Shown here: positions 16,311-25,588 of the stretch, one piece after another | Numbering within the stretch: the stretch's first letter is position 1 | Layout of the letters: each line of letters starts with the position of its first letter | From: CAZIKB01 sp964539665 | GTDB taxonomy: Bacteria; Zhuqueibacterota; Zhuqueibacteria; Oceanimicrobiales; Oceanimicrobiaceae | NCBI GenBank assembly: GCA_964539665.1 | Contig: CAZIKB010000088.1 | Location: forward strand, 1 to 27,273 | Direction: 5' to 3' | Length of the DNA stretch: 27,273 nucleotides | Position numbers and translations under genes: made by a program | The notes under the pieces: generated by a model | What the model was told of the DNA's origin: nothing | Database searches by the model: none | Seen by the model: only the letters and a program-made list of their open reading frames with translations

Positions 16311-17081
16311 TTGAGCGAAATAAACATCCAGGAAAAACATAAAATTGAGCGTGAATTTCACAATCAAAAAGTTCTTGAATCAGATGCGGAGCCGCATTTT
16401 GAATTTTATAAGCACGGTGCATTAGATTATGCCAACCGATATAGTGAAAAACTCCTTGGAGATTTAACCAATAAGCGTCTCCTGGATTATGGAAGCGGTA
16501 CAGGCCTATCCGCTATCAAGTTTGCCCAACAGGGTAGTAATGTGCTGGCATTTGATATCTCTTTTGAATCCATTAAGATAGCGAAAAGAGTTGCTTGTGA
16601 AAATAAATTTGATAATCGAATTTACTGTTGCGTTATGGCCGGAGAATCCTTATCGCTGAAGTCAGAATCATTTGATTTTATTTATGGCCATTCAATATTA
16701 CACCATCTTGATTTAGAAATCGCTCTACCAGAAATTTCCAGGATGCTACGGAAAGACGGTCATGCAATTTTCTTAGAGCCTCTGGACACCAATCCGGTTA
16801 TCAAAATATTTCGAAAATTAACGCCTTCAAAAAGAACACCGACAGAAAAACCGTTTACTTTTAAACAAATCAGTGAATTAAATAAATATTTTACAGAAGT
16901 ACACCACAGGGAATTTTATTTTATTTCACTATTGGCATATCTCTGGAATTTTGTATTTCGCAATAACAATCAATTTAGGGCTTTTCTAAATCAACTAACA
17001 AAGATAGACGATCTTTTATTAAAATGGATTCCTCTTTTTCGATATTTTTGTTGGATAACTGTTTTAGATTTAAGGAAATAG
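16311..17081 (+). CDS. class I SAM-dependent methyltransferase
   Basis: Probable O- or N-methylation of a sugar or terminal group of the polysaccharide; 256 residues. The SAM-binding motif I is LLDYGSGTGLS at 57-67, with the acidic post-I FDIS at 81-84. FDFIYGHSILHHL at 121-133 is the motif IV region, and the E156-P-L stretch corresponds to the later strand of a Methyltransf_11-type fold. The C-terminal 60 residues are aromatic-rich and could dock on membrane. The start is TTG with TGAGG eight bases upstream; no ATG lies nearby in frame. Its place between the polyol-phosphate transferase and Wzy suggests a tailoring or chain-capping enzyme; target is unknown. Confidence 0.82.
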   Translation: MSEINIQEKHKIEREFHNQKVLESDAEPHFEFYKHGALDYANRYSEKLLGDLTNKRLLDYGSGTGLSAIKFAQQGSNVLAFDISFESIKIAKRVACENKFDNRIYCCVMAGESLSLKSESFDFIYGHSILHHLDLEIALPEISRMLRKDGHAIFLEPLDTNPVIKIFRKLTPSKRTPTEKPFTFKQISELNKYFTEVHHREFYFISLLAYLWNFVFRNNNQFRAFLNQLTKIDDLLLKWIPLFRYFCWITVLDLRK

Positions 17082-17100
17082 AGAGTAACTTGATATTAAT

Positions 17101-18480
17101 ATGCTCAGTTTTTTAGAACCTCATCAACTTAAAAGTCTTGCAATAAACAGAGACCTGAACAAGCTAATTGTAATTGCAGGTATTTTATTTTTTCTGTTTT
17201 TTATTTTATTCGCGGGTGATAAAATTATTTGGGCAATACCTTCGGCAATATTTTTCTTTATTTTTATATGGCTAATATTTATAAATCCGTTTATTGGTCT
17301 TCAGATGTTAATCTTGCTGGTGTTTTCAAACCTGTTTGCGGGATTAGAAATTCCCGGTGGTTATTTTGCATTTTCTTTACTAGTTATTCTTGCTTGGGTT
17401 CTGCATCAATCATGGCATTTTAAACTCTCCTTTCTGATACCTAAAAAACAGATGTTTTTTGTAGCCCTTGTCATCGCTGCCATACTCATGTCGATACCAT
17501 TTTCACTGAACCAAAAAGTCAGTATGTTTAAGCTAATTGTTTGGATTAAATCCATTATTTTATACATGCTTATCATCAATTTAGTGACAACAAAAAAACG
17601 ATTATTTGTTTGTTTGTCCTCCATTTTTTCTGCTCTTATCATTTCCTTTTTTTATGGTTTATATATTTTATACAAAGGCGCATCGGCCGTTCTGCATGGT
17701 CAAACGACTTACGAAGCCATCAACAGATTGATAGGCCTAAATCATGATCCAAATATTTACGCAGCAACTTTAATTGCATTTATTCCTGTTCCATTATATC
17801 TATTTTTTCATGCAGAAACAAAAGGAGAACGCACTGGAGGATTTATCCTGTTTGCTATTTTTATCTTAGCAACAATCTTGACTTTTTCAAGGGGTGGGAT
17901 TTTGAGTTTAGTACTACTCTTAATTATTTTTCTAATAAAAAACTATCATTACCGCAGTGTCGTTTTTGTGGGTATTATGGCCGCTATAGTTATTCTCTTT
18001 TCGATTCCTGCTGAATTGTGGGATAGATTTGGAGATATAGCAAACTTTCGAGGCGACTCTTCAGTAAATGAACGATTTAAACTGCTTTCAAATGCCTGGT
18101 ATTATTTCCTGGACAATCCTATACTGGGGATTGGTATTGGTAATTTTATTGAGGAATCTATTCGTTTTATCAGCAGACATCAACCTGTGCATAATATTTT
18201 TTTGGAAATAGCCACTGAAACAGGAGTAATAGGCTTGCTGTCATTTGTTGGTCTGACATGGATTACTCTAAGATATTTTGAAGAAAGCAGGATACTTTTT
18301 ACAAAGAAAAATAAACGTCAATTGGCAAACCTGGCGAAAGCTCTGAAATTAGGATTTTATGGATTTCTGTTTGCATGTTTATTTCTTTCGCTGCAACAGG
18401 ATACTCAGTTTTGGACACTTTTAGGTTTGGCTGCAGCCCTACGGGGCATTGCCGAATTGCCTGAAGAAAAATTAACCTGA
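17101..18480 (+). CDS. Wzy/O-antigen ligase family membrane protein, probable polymerase
   Basis: Polytopic inner-membrane protein with about 11-12 hydrophobic helices in 459 residues and the Wzy_C/O-antigen ligase signature. Seen are NHDPNIYAATL (214-224), TFSRGGILSL (261-270, with R264), a large periplasmic loop of about 305-360 containing ILGIGIGNFIEE, and QPVHNIFLEIATETGVIG (361-378). The H-N-x-x-L-E element is typical of this family. Family homology alone does not separate polymerase from ligase. Wzx, Wzz and an initiating transferase in the same locus make polymerase the better reading. ATG is 20 bases after the methyltransferase stop. Confidence 0.82.
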   Translation: MLSFLEPHQLKSLAINRDLNKLIVIAGILFFLFFILFAGDKIIWAIPSAIFFFIFIWLIFINPFIGLQMLILLVFSNLFAGLEIPGGYFAFSLLVILAWVLHQSWHFKLSFLIPKKQMFFVALVIAAILMSIPFSLNQKVSMFKLIVWIKSIILYMLIINLVTTKKRLFVCLSSIFSALIISFFYGLYILYKGASAVLHGQTTYEAINRLIGLNHDPNIYAATLIAFIPVPLYLFFHAETKGERTGGFILFAIFILATILTFSRGGILSLVLLLIIFLIKNYHYRSVVFVGIMAAIVILFSIPAELWDRFGDIANFRGDSSVNERFKLLSNAWYYFLDNPILGIGIGNFIEESIRFISRHQPVHNIFLEIATETGVIGLLSFVGLTWITLRYFEESRILFTKKNKRQLANLAKALKLGFYGFLFACLFLSLQQDTQFWTLLGLAAALRGIAELPEEKLT

Positions 18481-18684
18481 CTTTCTATTTTCAGTCTTTA
18501 GTGTGATTTTAGTCAATTGTGTTACAAAATTTATTGATAACAAGTAATTTAAAAGTTAAATTTTGTCTTATGTCTATTAAACACAGAACTTATCAAGATT
18601 GTAGATTTTGTTGATTTACCAATGACTTAAAGCTGATTTCAGTAAAAATGACCACCCCTTTTTATGTCAAAATGATAATGAAAA
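18481..18684. other. intergenic gap with 10-base inverted repeat
   Basis: ACAAAATTTA at 18524-18533 is perfectly inverted at 18557-18566 (TAAATTTTGT), with a 23-base spacer. No T-run follows, so it may be a weak terminator or a regulatory palindrome. Nothing else is evident in these 204 bases. Confidence 0.4.
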
Positions 18685-19833
18685 ATGTTTAAATTAATTT
18701 TTTGGACCTGTACCGGCTTAGTAATTTACTCATACATTGGCTATTTTTTTATAGTCTGGATTGTATTTAAATTGAAAAATAGAAGCAAGTATGTAACAAC
18801 TTCTTATTTACCCAAAGTATCAATTATTATTTCTGCCTATAATGAACAAAAAATAATTGCCGATAAAATTAAGAATTGTGAAAACCTGGATTATCCATCA
18901 GACCGACTTGAAATTTTATTAGGATTAGATGGCGCAACCGATGATACTGAATCAATAATTAATGCTAACAAGAATGGCCTGATTAAGTTGTTATCATTTA
19001 AAAAACGTCGTGGAAAGTCCTCCGTACTTAATGATTTGGTAAAAGCGGCGCAAGGTGATATCTTAGTTTTTTCTGACGCAAATACATTGTATGATAGCGA
19101 TGCCCTTACTAAATTAACGCGTCATTTTAAAAATACAAATGTAGGAGGAGTATGTGGTGAATTGGTTCTGAACGACCATGACGCAATGGATATTGGTGCG
19201 CAAGGCGAAAAATTATATTGGAACTATGAAACAAAGTTGAAATATTTGGAGGGACATGTTAAAACTGTATTAGGGGCAAACGGAGCTATTTATGCTATAC
19301 GTAAGGAACTCTATGAAAATTTACCTGAAGATAAAGTAATTATGGATGATTTTCTTATTCCTTTAAAAGTAGTTGAAAAAGGCTATAGAGTTTTATATGA
19401 TGCCGAAGCAGTGGGCAGAGAATTTACCAGCTTGTGCGTATGGGATGAGTTTAAACGCAAAATTAGAATTGGTGCTGCCAATTTTAATGCTCTAATAGAA
19501 ATAAAAAAACTATTAAATCCAAAACATGGTTTTATAGCTTTTGGATTATGGTCGCATAAAATTATTCGCTGGTTTATACCATTTTTTGCCATTATGGTTT
19601 TCCTGACGAACATTTTCTTATTAGGCGAATTATTATATAACGTTACATTCCTTATTCAAATTGGATTCTTATGCATGGTTTTACTGGGAGCAATTCTCAA
19701 TAATATGGGTATCTATAAAAATATTTTTGCGATTACATTTTATTTTTTTCTTGCTAACTTAGCGCTCTTGATTGGTTTTTACCGATTTATAGTAAAATCT
19801 CAAAAACCTGCCTGGAATCCGGTTAACCGATGA
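18685..19833 (+). CDS. membrane-associated family 2 glycosyltransferase
   Basis: Inverting GT-A glycosyltransferase, 382 residues. An N-terminal hydrophobic helix (about 5-28) is followed by the GT2 domain. VSIIISAYNEQ is at 45-55, LDGATDDT at 81-88 and the DxD-equivalent SDANT at 130-134. The acceptor-side acidic motif is MDDF at 220-223, and RKIRIG around 258-263 stands where processive enzymes have Q/RxxRW. Three or more helices at the C-terminus (about 292-370) anchor it. The layout resembles cellulose-synthase-like and poly-GlcNAc synthase-like GT2s, but the W of the QxxRW motif is not seen, so a single-transfer role is more likely. No ribosome binding site is clear. The next gene begins six bases after its stop. 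Confidence 0.83.
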   Translation: MFKLIFWTCTGLVIYSYIGYFFIVWIVFKLKNRSKYVTTSYLPKVSIIISAYNEQKIIADKIKNCENLDYPSDRLEILLGLDGATDDTESIINANKNGLIKLLSFKKRRGKSSVLNDLVKAAQGDILVFSDANTLYDSDALTKLTRHFKNTNVGGVCGELVLNDHDAMDIGAQGEKLYWNYETKLKYLEGHVKTVLGANGAIYAIRKELYENLPEDKVIMDDFLIPLKVVEKGYRVLYDAEAVGREFTSLCVWDEFKRKIRIGAANFNALIEIKKLLNPKHGFIAFGLWSHKIIRWFIPFFAIMVFLTNIFLLGELLYNVTFLIQIGFLCMVLLGAILNNMGIYKNIFAITFYFFLANLALLIGFYRFIVKSQKPAWNPVNR

Positions 19834-19839
19834 TAATAG

Positions 19840-21246
19840 ATGAACAAGTCGATTGAAAAACAACTACTTATCTTGACTGATTTCTTTAGTATAGGCCTTT
19901 CTTTTTTTCTGTGGGCTCATTTAAGAAAAGAGTTAGGATTCTTTTCCGAAACAAATTTTATAAATCTATTTTATCTTTCCACGATCGTGTTTATGTACTG
20001 GTTTGTTATTTTTATGTTTTTTGGACTCTATCGGTCCTGGTATGCCCAATCCAGGATAGACGAGATTATTACTGTATTTAAAACTGTAACTTTTGGCGTC
20101 TTTGTTATTTTTCTAATTACTTTTGATTTGGAACGAGATTTGTCTAATCCGCCTACATTAAGCAGAATGTTTATAATAAATTTCTGGTTGATATTCATTA
20201 TCTTTGTTGCCAGCGGTCGTGCAATTTTCCGTACAATTCAGAGAATGCTGCTCACTTCAGGGATTGGTACTCGTAGAACAATTATTGTAGGCTGGGGTGA
20301 AAAAAGCTGGAAATTGTTAGATGAATTGTTAAAGTATCCGGCTTTAGGGTACAACGTAGTAGGATTTGTTGGGACAAAAAAACCAACCAGTAAAAAAATA
20401 AATTCATATAGAAATATTCCTCTTTTAGAAAAAATGGAAAATATCAATGCAGCAATTCAAAATGTGAAAGCCCAGGAAGTGATATTTAGTCTTGATGGTA
20501 GTTCTCAACAAATGGTTATGGAGCTAATAAATAAATGTGATGGTTTAATGGTTGATTTTAAAATTGTACCGGATCTATATGAAATTGTACTGGGCCAGGC
20601 AAGAATTAATCAAATCTACGGATTCCCACTCATCGATATTCTACCACACTTCATGTCGCCTTGGGAACAAAAAATTAAACGTTTTTTTGATATTATAATT
20701 TCATTATTTATCCTGCTTCTATTTTCTCCTGTTTGGATTATTTTAGCAGTGGCAATTAAAATCGACACTCCAGGTCCGGTATTTTATAATCAAAACCGTG
20801 TCGGCAGAAATGGCAAAATATTCACCATGCATAAATTCAGATCCATGATAAAAAACGCTGAATCTAAAAGTGGTCCCAAGTGGGCAGAACCTGAAGACCC
20901 GAGACTTACCAGAATGGGACGAATCATACGTAAACCCCGACTGGATGAAGTTCCACAATTTATAAATGTTTTAAAAGGTGAAATGAGTTTAATTGGCCCC
21001 CGACCTGAAAGACCTCATTTTGTCGATAAATTAAAACATAAGATTCCATTTTATACACGGAGGTTAAAGGTACAACCAGGGATTACAGGTTGGGCACAAA
21101 TCAAAGGTGAATATGACACTTCAATTGAGAATGTGAAAACTAAACTTCAGTATGATCTTTTTTATTTAGAAAATATGTCTTTAAGAATGGATCTGAAAAT
21201 ATTACTCAATACAATTTATGTGATGTTACGAGGAAAAGGCATGTGA
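19840..21246 (+). CDS. undecaprenyl-phosphate sugar phosphotransferase (WbaP-like initiating enzyme)
   Basis: Starts repeat-unit synthesis by transferring a hexose-1-phosphate or HexNAc-1-phosphate to undecaprenyl phosphate. The 468 residues match the large polytopic PHPT class. Four N-terminal helices (about 8-125) come first, then a Rossmann-like CoA_binding_3 domain (about 145-245, with TIIVGWGEKS) and a fifth membrane helix (about 280-305). The catalytic bacterial sugar transferase domain follows: DTPGPVFYNQNRVGRNG at 309-325, FRSM at 333-336, the catalytic pair D369-E370 in RLDEVPQ, SLIGPRPERP at 383-392 and QPGITGWAQIKG at 412-423. The stop lies within a small hairpin. Sugar specificity is not readable. 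Confidence 0.92.
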   Translation: MNKSIEKQLLILTDFFSIGLSFFLWAHLRKELGFFSETNFINLFYLSTIVFMYWFVIFMFFGLYRSWYAQSRIDEIITVFKTVTFGVFVIFLITFDLERDLSNPPTLSRMFIINFWLIFIIFVASGRAIFRTIQRMLLTSGIGTRRTIIVGWGEKSWKLLDELLKYPALGYNVVGFVGTKKPTSKKINSYRNIPLLEKMENINAAIQNVKAQEVIFSLDGSSQQMVMELINKCDGLMVDFKIVPDLYEIVLGQARINQIYGFPLIDILPHFMSPWEQKIKRFFDIIISLFILLLFSPVWIILAVAIKIDTPGPVFYNQNRVGRNGKIFTMHKFRSMIKNAESKSGPKWAEPEDPRLTRMGRIIRKPRLDEVPQFINVLKGEMSLIGPRPERPHFVDKLKHKIPFYTRRLKVQPGITGWAQIKGEYDTSIENVKTKLQYDLFYLENMSLRMDLKILLNTIYVMLRGKGM

Positions 21247-21304
21247 TTATCACATCAAATAAAATTAAAACACAAATTTGTTTTTATTTAAGTCGATTTT
21301 TTTT
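21241..21304 (+). terminator. possible terminator after the initiating transferase
   Basis: ATGTGA-TTA-TCACAT forms a 6-base hairpin at 21241-21255 over the stop codon. A second AT-rich hairpin AAAACA/TGTTTT is at 21267-21284, followed by a run of eight T at 21297-21304. The hairpins are weak and the T-run is 12 bases away, so this is only suggestive. Confidence 0.3.
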
Positions 21305-21371
21305 ATATTTACACAATTATTTTAAATCATCTAAATTATTTACACTGATTGTTGAATTCAGGGATTAATCA

Positions 21372-22655
21372 ATGTTAGACCTAAAGTTTATTCGTGAAAA
21401 TCTCGGACTGGTTAAAGAAGCCGTAAAAAATAAAAATGAAAAAGTCGATTTAGATAAATTGATGGAGCTGGAAAGTAATCGACGTGACTTGCTCAAAGCA
21501 GTGGAAGAGTTTAAGCGGCAGCGCAACATATCATCGCAGCAAATTGCAAATTTGAAGCGGCAGGGTCAGGATGTGAATTCTGAAATTGAAAATATGCAAA
21601 ATGTAGGCGTTCAAATCAAATCCCTGGACAATAAAATCAAAACCAATGACATCGAGCTATTGAAAATTCAAAGTTGGATTCCCAATATTCCACACGCAAC
21701 TACCCCTGTTGGCGCCAGCGAACAAGACAACGTCGAAATCAAAAAATGGGGAATCCTGGCTGAAGCTAATTTTAAACAAAAACCGCATTGGGATATTGCG
21801 GAGCAACTTGGTATGATTGATTTTACCCAGGGCTCCAAAGTTACCGGTTCCAATTTTATAAATTATAAAGGGGTTGGAGCCAGGCTGGAACGAGCGCTCA
21901 TCAATTTTATGCTTGATTTACACATCGATAAACATGGTTATGAGGAAATATCCCCGCCGTTCATCGTAAATCGTGATTCTATGTTTACGACTGGTCAAAT
22001 TCCCAAACTTGAAGAAGATATGTATCATGTAAATCAGGATGATCTATTTTTAATTCCTACGGCTGAAGTACCGGTTACTAATTTGCACCGAGATAATAAT
22101 TTACAAGAAAATGAATTACCCATTAAATATACCGCATATACACCCTGTTTTCGCAGGGAAGCAGGCTCTTACGGTAGAGATACCAGAGGTTTGATAAGAG
22201 TTCACCAGTTTGACAAAGTAGAAATGGTCAAGTTTGCTAAGCCTGAAAACTCGTACGAAGAATTGGAAACTTTGCTGAATGATGCCGAAGAAGTTCTGCA
22301 ATTGCTGAATCTGCCTTATCGGGTAATTGAACTTTGCACTGCTGACCTAAGCTTTGCTGCCGCAAAGTGCTATGATATTGAAGTATGGGCATCAGGTGTG
22401 GGAAAATGGCTGGAGGTTTCTTCCTGCAGTAATTTTGAGGACTTCCAGGCACGACGGGGAAACATACGATTCCGACGAGAGTCTACTGGTAAATTGGAAC
22501 TCGTCCACACACTAAATGGCTCTGGATTGGCCTTACCCAGGACAGTGATTGCAATAATGGAGAATTATCAAAAAGAAGATGGAGCGGTAGTAGTTCCTGA
22601 AGCATTACGAAATTATATGGGATTAGATTTGATTAAAAGGGATCAGAAATCTTAG
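21372..22655 (+). CDS. serS: seryl-tRNA synthetase
   Basis: Charges tRNA-Ser (and tRNA-Sec) with serine in the cytoplasm; class II synthetase of the usual bacterial length (427 residues). The N-terminal antiparallel coiled-coil arm spans about 28-100. The catalytic domain has TAEVP at 230-234, motif 2 as PCFRREAGSYGRDTRG (258-273) and motif 3 as GSGLALPR (383-390). I see no missing catalytic residue, so it is probably the functional housekeeping enzyme. It lies oddly inside a polysaccharide locus. A 125-base gap precedes it, presumably with its own promoter, and its TAG overlaps by one base the GTG of the following glycosyltransferase. Confidence 0.97.
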   Translation: MLDLKFIRENLGLVKEAVKNKNEKVDLDKLMELESNRRDLLKAVEEFKRQRNISSQQIANLKRQGQDVNSEIENMQNVGVQIKSLDNKIKTNDIELLKIQSWIPNIPHATTPVGASEQDNVEIKKWGILAEANFKQKPHWDIAEQLGMIDFTQGSKVTGSNFINYKGVGARLERALINFMLDLHIDKHGYEEISPPFIVNRDSMFTTGQIPKLEEDMYHVNQDDLFLIPTAEVPVTNLHRDNNLQENELPIKYTAYTPCFRREAGSYGRDTRGLIRVHQFDKVEMVKFAKPENSYEELETLLNDAEEVLQLLNLPYRVIELCTADLSFAAAKCYDIEVWASGVGKWLEVSSCSNFEDFQARRGNIRFRRESTGKLELVHTLNGSGLALPRTVIAIMENYQKEDGAVVVPEALRNYMGLDLIKRDQKS

Positions 22656-23656
22656 TGCAACAAAAAATAGCTCCCATCATGAAGAATGACCCGCTCCGTG
22701 AAATATCCGTTTGCATCCCCGCTCATAATGAAAGCACGCTGATAAGCCGAATACTTGAAAATGTTTTATCTATATCAAGTGAAAAATTAGTTGAGATCCT
22801 GGTATGTGCTAATGGATGTACTGATGACACTGTAGAGCAAGTTAGAAAATGGTCCAGTAAATATTCAATTATTAAACTAATTATCGAGGAAAAAGCAAGT
22901 AAGATCAATGCCTGGAATCGTTTAGTTGATGAAGCAAAATCCGACATTTTACTTTTCGTGGATGCTGACATAGAATTTGAAGATCAATCTGTATCACACC
23001 TCTTAGGTGCTTTAGAAAACCCTCACATTCTACTTGCCAGTGGCATTCAACAGCCAGCCAAAAGAAATAATCAATTGAAAAAACGGTTTACTGGCTTCAT
23101 CATGTGTCCTCTACATCAGGAATATGTTTATGGTGCATTCTATGCTTTTCGAAAATCTGACTTGAGAATTTACTTTTCACAAATTGGATTTAATGAAATG
23201 CCTAAAGCTCTATCAGAAGATATATTCCTTACTATTAGCGTTCCTAAAAAACAATTGTGTATTGTAACTGAGGCCATTGCCTACTTCATTCCTCCTTCAA
23301 AAGATGAACTCATCCGTTATTTTGCACGTGGAAAAGCGCAACTTATTGATTTGGAAAAACGTTTTCCTGACCTGGTTGAAAGATTTAGAAAGGAGCGATC
23401 CTTAGAACGAAGCATTTTCTCCATTTTTAAGTATAAATTTTTGTCAAATAATAATTTAGTAAACGCATTAACAGGCACATTATCAGCTATCGGTAAAGTA
23501 CTATTCACATTAAAATATAAAGTACAAATTGATAGAACGGTGAAATTATTGTTAGATAAAACAACCGATTCAGATGGAGTGATGGCGCATTTAACAAGAA
23601 GTGAGTCTTCGAGGAGATTTTCTAATAAAAGTGATTTCAAATATAATAATATTTAA
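22655..23656 (+). CDS. family 2 glycosyltransferase
   Basis: GT-A family 2 enzyme, 333 residues, with no membrane helix. ISVCIPAHNES is at 17-27, the nucleotide-binding ANGCTDDT at 52-59 and the DxD motif at D103-A-D105. An acidic SEDIF follows near 188-192 at the expected catalytic-base position. The start is GTG at 22655, overlapping the serS stop by one base. An in-frame ATG at 22679 is the alternative, giving 325 residues; it begins just before the conserved ISVCIPAHNES. The next glycosyltransferase begins 14 bases after this stop. Donor and acceptor are unknown, but location supports repeat-unit assembly. Confidence 0.82.
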   Translation: MQQKIAPIMKNDPLREISVCIPAHNESTLISRILENVLSISSEKLVEILVCANGCTDDTVEQVRKWSSKYSIIKLIIEEKASKINAWNRLVDEAKSDILLFVDADIEFEDQSVSHLLGALENPHILLASGIQQPAKRNNQLKKRFTGFIMCPLHQEYVYGAFYAFRKSDLRIYFSQIGFNEMPKALSEDIFLTISVPKKQLCIVTEAIAYFIPPSKDELIRYFARGKAQLIDLEKRFPDLVERFRKERSLERSIFSIFKYKFLSNNNLVNALTGTLSAIGKVLFTLKYKVQIDRTVKLLLDKTTDSDGVMAHLTRSESSRRFSNKSDFKYNNI

Positions 23657-23670
23657 ATATAAAATAACTT

Positions 23671-24603
23671 ATGTCAAAATTTGTTCATGGTCTTGTCTCT
23701 GTAATATACGCTACCTATAATCGTCGTAATGATATCCTGAATGCATTAGACGATCTACAAAAACAAACATATAATAATCTCGAAGTGATTGTGGTAGATA
23801 ATGGCTCGACAGATGGCACCGTCGAAGCTATTAAAAAACAATTTACTGACGTGACTTTAATTGCGTTAGATAAAAATCTTGGTTGTCCTTCAGGTAGAAA
23901 TGTAGGAATTCGAAAGGCCAAAGGCGAATTCATAATTACTTTAGATGACGATGCTGAAACCGAACCTAATGCTATAGAGAATGGTGTTAATATTATGAAG
24001 GATAATCCTGATATTGGGGTTTTATCAGGAAAAGTTATAACTTTTGATACAAAAAAACCGGAACACTGGTTTTACAACTCACCAATTGAGTTTATTGATA
24101 AGTCTTATTACACATATTTTTTTGTTGAGCTCAGTAGCTTACTTAGAAAGAAGGTATTAGATGAAGTGGGGCTTTACCCAGATAATTTTTTTAGACAATA
24201 TGAGTGTAGAGATTTAGGTAATCGAATTCTGGATGCCGGTTATAAAATTGTTCATACACCCGTGATTTTAATTTATCATAAAGGTCCACCTATATCCTTA
24301 TCAGAATTATATTATAATTACAGAAATTCGCTTTATATTTATATAAAACAGTACCCCATTTTTCAATTAGTTACCCAAGGTATAGGCCTTACTGGTTTGT
24401 TTTTTATGCACTTTGTTAAACACAAAAAGCCTTTCTTGCTCTTAAAAGCCTGGCATGAGGTAATAAGAGAATCCAGATATTTATTGGAATCTAGGAAAGT
24501 ATTAAAACCTGGTACCATAAAATATATCAAACAATTAAAGAAATATGTTAACAAACTACCAAAATATTACACAAAAGTACAATTTCGAGACGTCAATCAT
24601 TAG
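23671..24603 (+). CDS. family 2 glycosyltransferase (rhamnosyltransferase-like)
   Basis: GT-A family 2 enzyme, 310 residues. VSVIYATYNR is at 9-18, VVDNGSTDGT at 41-50, NLGCPSGRNVGI at 69-80 and the metal-binding D92-D93-D94. The G-x-x-x-G-R-N-x-G-I pattern and the H-K-G-P segment near 207-210 recall WbbL-type rhamnosyltransferases; that would fit rfbB in the locus but is inference. A short hydrophobic patch (about 231-248) may attach it to the membrane, and the C-terminus is Lys-rich. It appears to be the last gene of the polysaccharide locus. Confidence 0.8.
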   Translation: MSKFVHGLVSVIYATYNRRNDILNALDDLQKQTYNNLEVIVVDNGSTDGTVEAIKKQFTDVTLIALDKNLGCPSGRNVGIRKAKGEFIITLDDDAETEPNAIENGVNIMKDNPDIGVLSGKVITFDTKKPEHWFYNSPIEFIDKSYYTYFFVELSSLLRKKVLDEVGLYPDNFFRQYECRDLGNRILDAGYKIVHTPVILIYHKGPPISLSELYYNYRNSLYIYIKQYPIFQLVTQGIGLTGLFFMHFVKHKKPFLLLKAWHEVIRESRYLLESRKVLKPGTIKYIKQLKKYVNKLPKYYTKVQFRDVNH

Positions 24604-24792
24604 TTAAGTCTCATAACTAATTACAATCAACAATTTAACTTACTTATAAAAATTGATTTGCTGTTTTCAAGTAATTGCTTTATATTTTAGTGGCTTACGT
24701 TTTAGAAATAACATTTATGACACAAAAAGAATCTCTAAACTCCATCGCAAGTGGACAAGAGGACATTTTACAACTATTTCTTGATATTTTAA

Positions 24793-25581
24793 ATGAACCA
24801 AACATCAGAATCCAATCTCCGTCAAACCATCGTCGAAATCGGCCAGCGGATGTATCAAAGAGGGTACGTCGCAGCTAACGACGGCAACATCAGCGTCCGA
24901 ATAGACGATGACCGATTTCTTACGACACCAACAGGCGTTTCAAAAGGATTTATGTCGCCGGAAAACATGGTCGTTGTAAATTCAGAAAATAAAGTATTTT
25001 CTGAAGGCAAACCCTCTACTGAGCTTCCGATGCATTTGTTTATTTACAAAGAACGTCCAGATGTTATGGCGGTTGTTCATGCCCATCCTCCTTATGCAAC
25101 TGGATTCGCAACAGCAGGACTATCTCTGGATAAATGCGTGTTAGCAGAGGTCATAGTCACAATCGGCACCGTTCCTTTAGCTGAATATGGCACCCCGGCA
25201 ACGGAGGAGCTCCCCAATACACTAAAGCCCTACATCCATTCCTGCGACGCTTTCCTGATGGCTAATCATGGTGTTGTCACCGTCGGGAGTAGCCTGATGG
25301 ATGCTTATTTTAAAATGGAACGCGTCGAACATTATGCTAATATCCTGTACATTGCAAAAGCTTTGGGAGGTGAACGTGTACTTTCAAAAAAAGAAGTCGA
25401 AAAACTTTACGACATGAGAGAAGCCCAGGGAATAAAATCCTTAAATCCGGGATGTTACGCCTGCCAGGATGAATGTATAGAAGAATCCTGCGTTAATTGT
25501 GAAGTCAAATACGATACGGATGGGCCGGATTATTTTAATGAAATTGTTGAAAAGGTGTTGGCAGCGGTAAGAAAATTATGA
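24793..25581 (+). CDS. class II aldolase/adducin family protein with Cys-rich tail
   Basis: Zinc-dependent aldolase of the L-fuculose-phosphate aldolase family. The 262 residues exceed the roughly 215 usual for FucA. GNISVR at 31-36 and TPTGVS at 45-50 form the phosphate-binding part. The metal ligands are E77 (STELP), H96 and H98 (HAHPP) and H159 (ANHG). All four are present, so it should be active. A tail after about 205 holds five cysteines, C221-x2-C224-x3-C228-x4-C233-x2-C236, which could bind zinc or an Fe-S cluster. Start codon choice rests on homology because no ribosome binding site is seen. NhaC follows seven bases downstream. Substrate is unknown; candidates are deoxy-sugar phosphates such as fuculose-1-P or 5-deoxyribulose-1-P. 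Confidence 0.87.
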   Translation: MNQTSESNLRQTIVEIGQRMYQRGYVAANDGNISVRIDDDRFLTTPTGVSKGFMSPENMVVVNSENKVFSEGKPSTELPMHLFIYKERPDVMAVVHAHPPYATGFATAGLSLDKCVLAEVIVTIGTVPLAEYGTPATEELPNTLKPYIHSCDAFLMANHGVVTVGSSLMDAYFKMERVEHYANILYIAKALGGERVLSKKEVEKLYDMREAQGIKSLNPGCYACQDECIEESCVNCEVKYDTDGPDYFNEIVEKVLAAVRKL

Positions 25582-25588
25582 GGTTAAT

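Noticed and set aside
21241..21255. TGTGA-TTA-TCACA as a CRP-type operator
   Set aside because: The spacer is three bases rather than six, and the palindrome overlaps a stop codon at the end of a gene.
24675..24878. 67-codon + strand open frame before the class II aldolase
   Set aside because: It overlaps the well-supported aldolase start by 86 bases in another frame and shows no domain or binding site.
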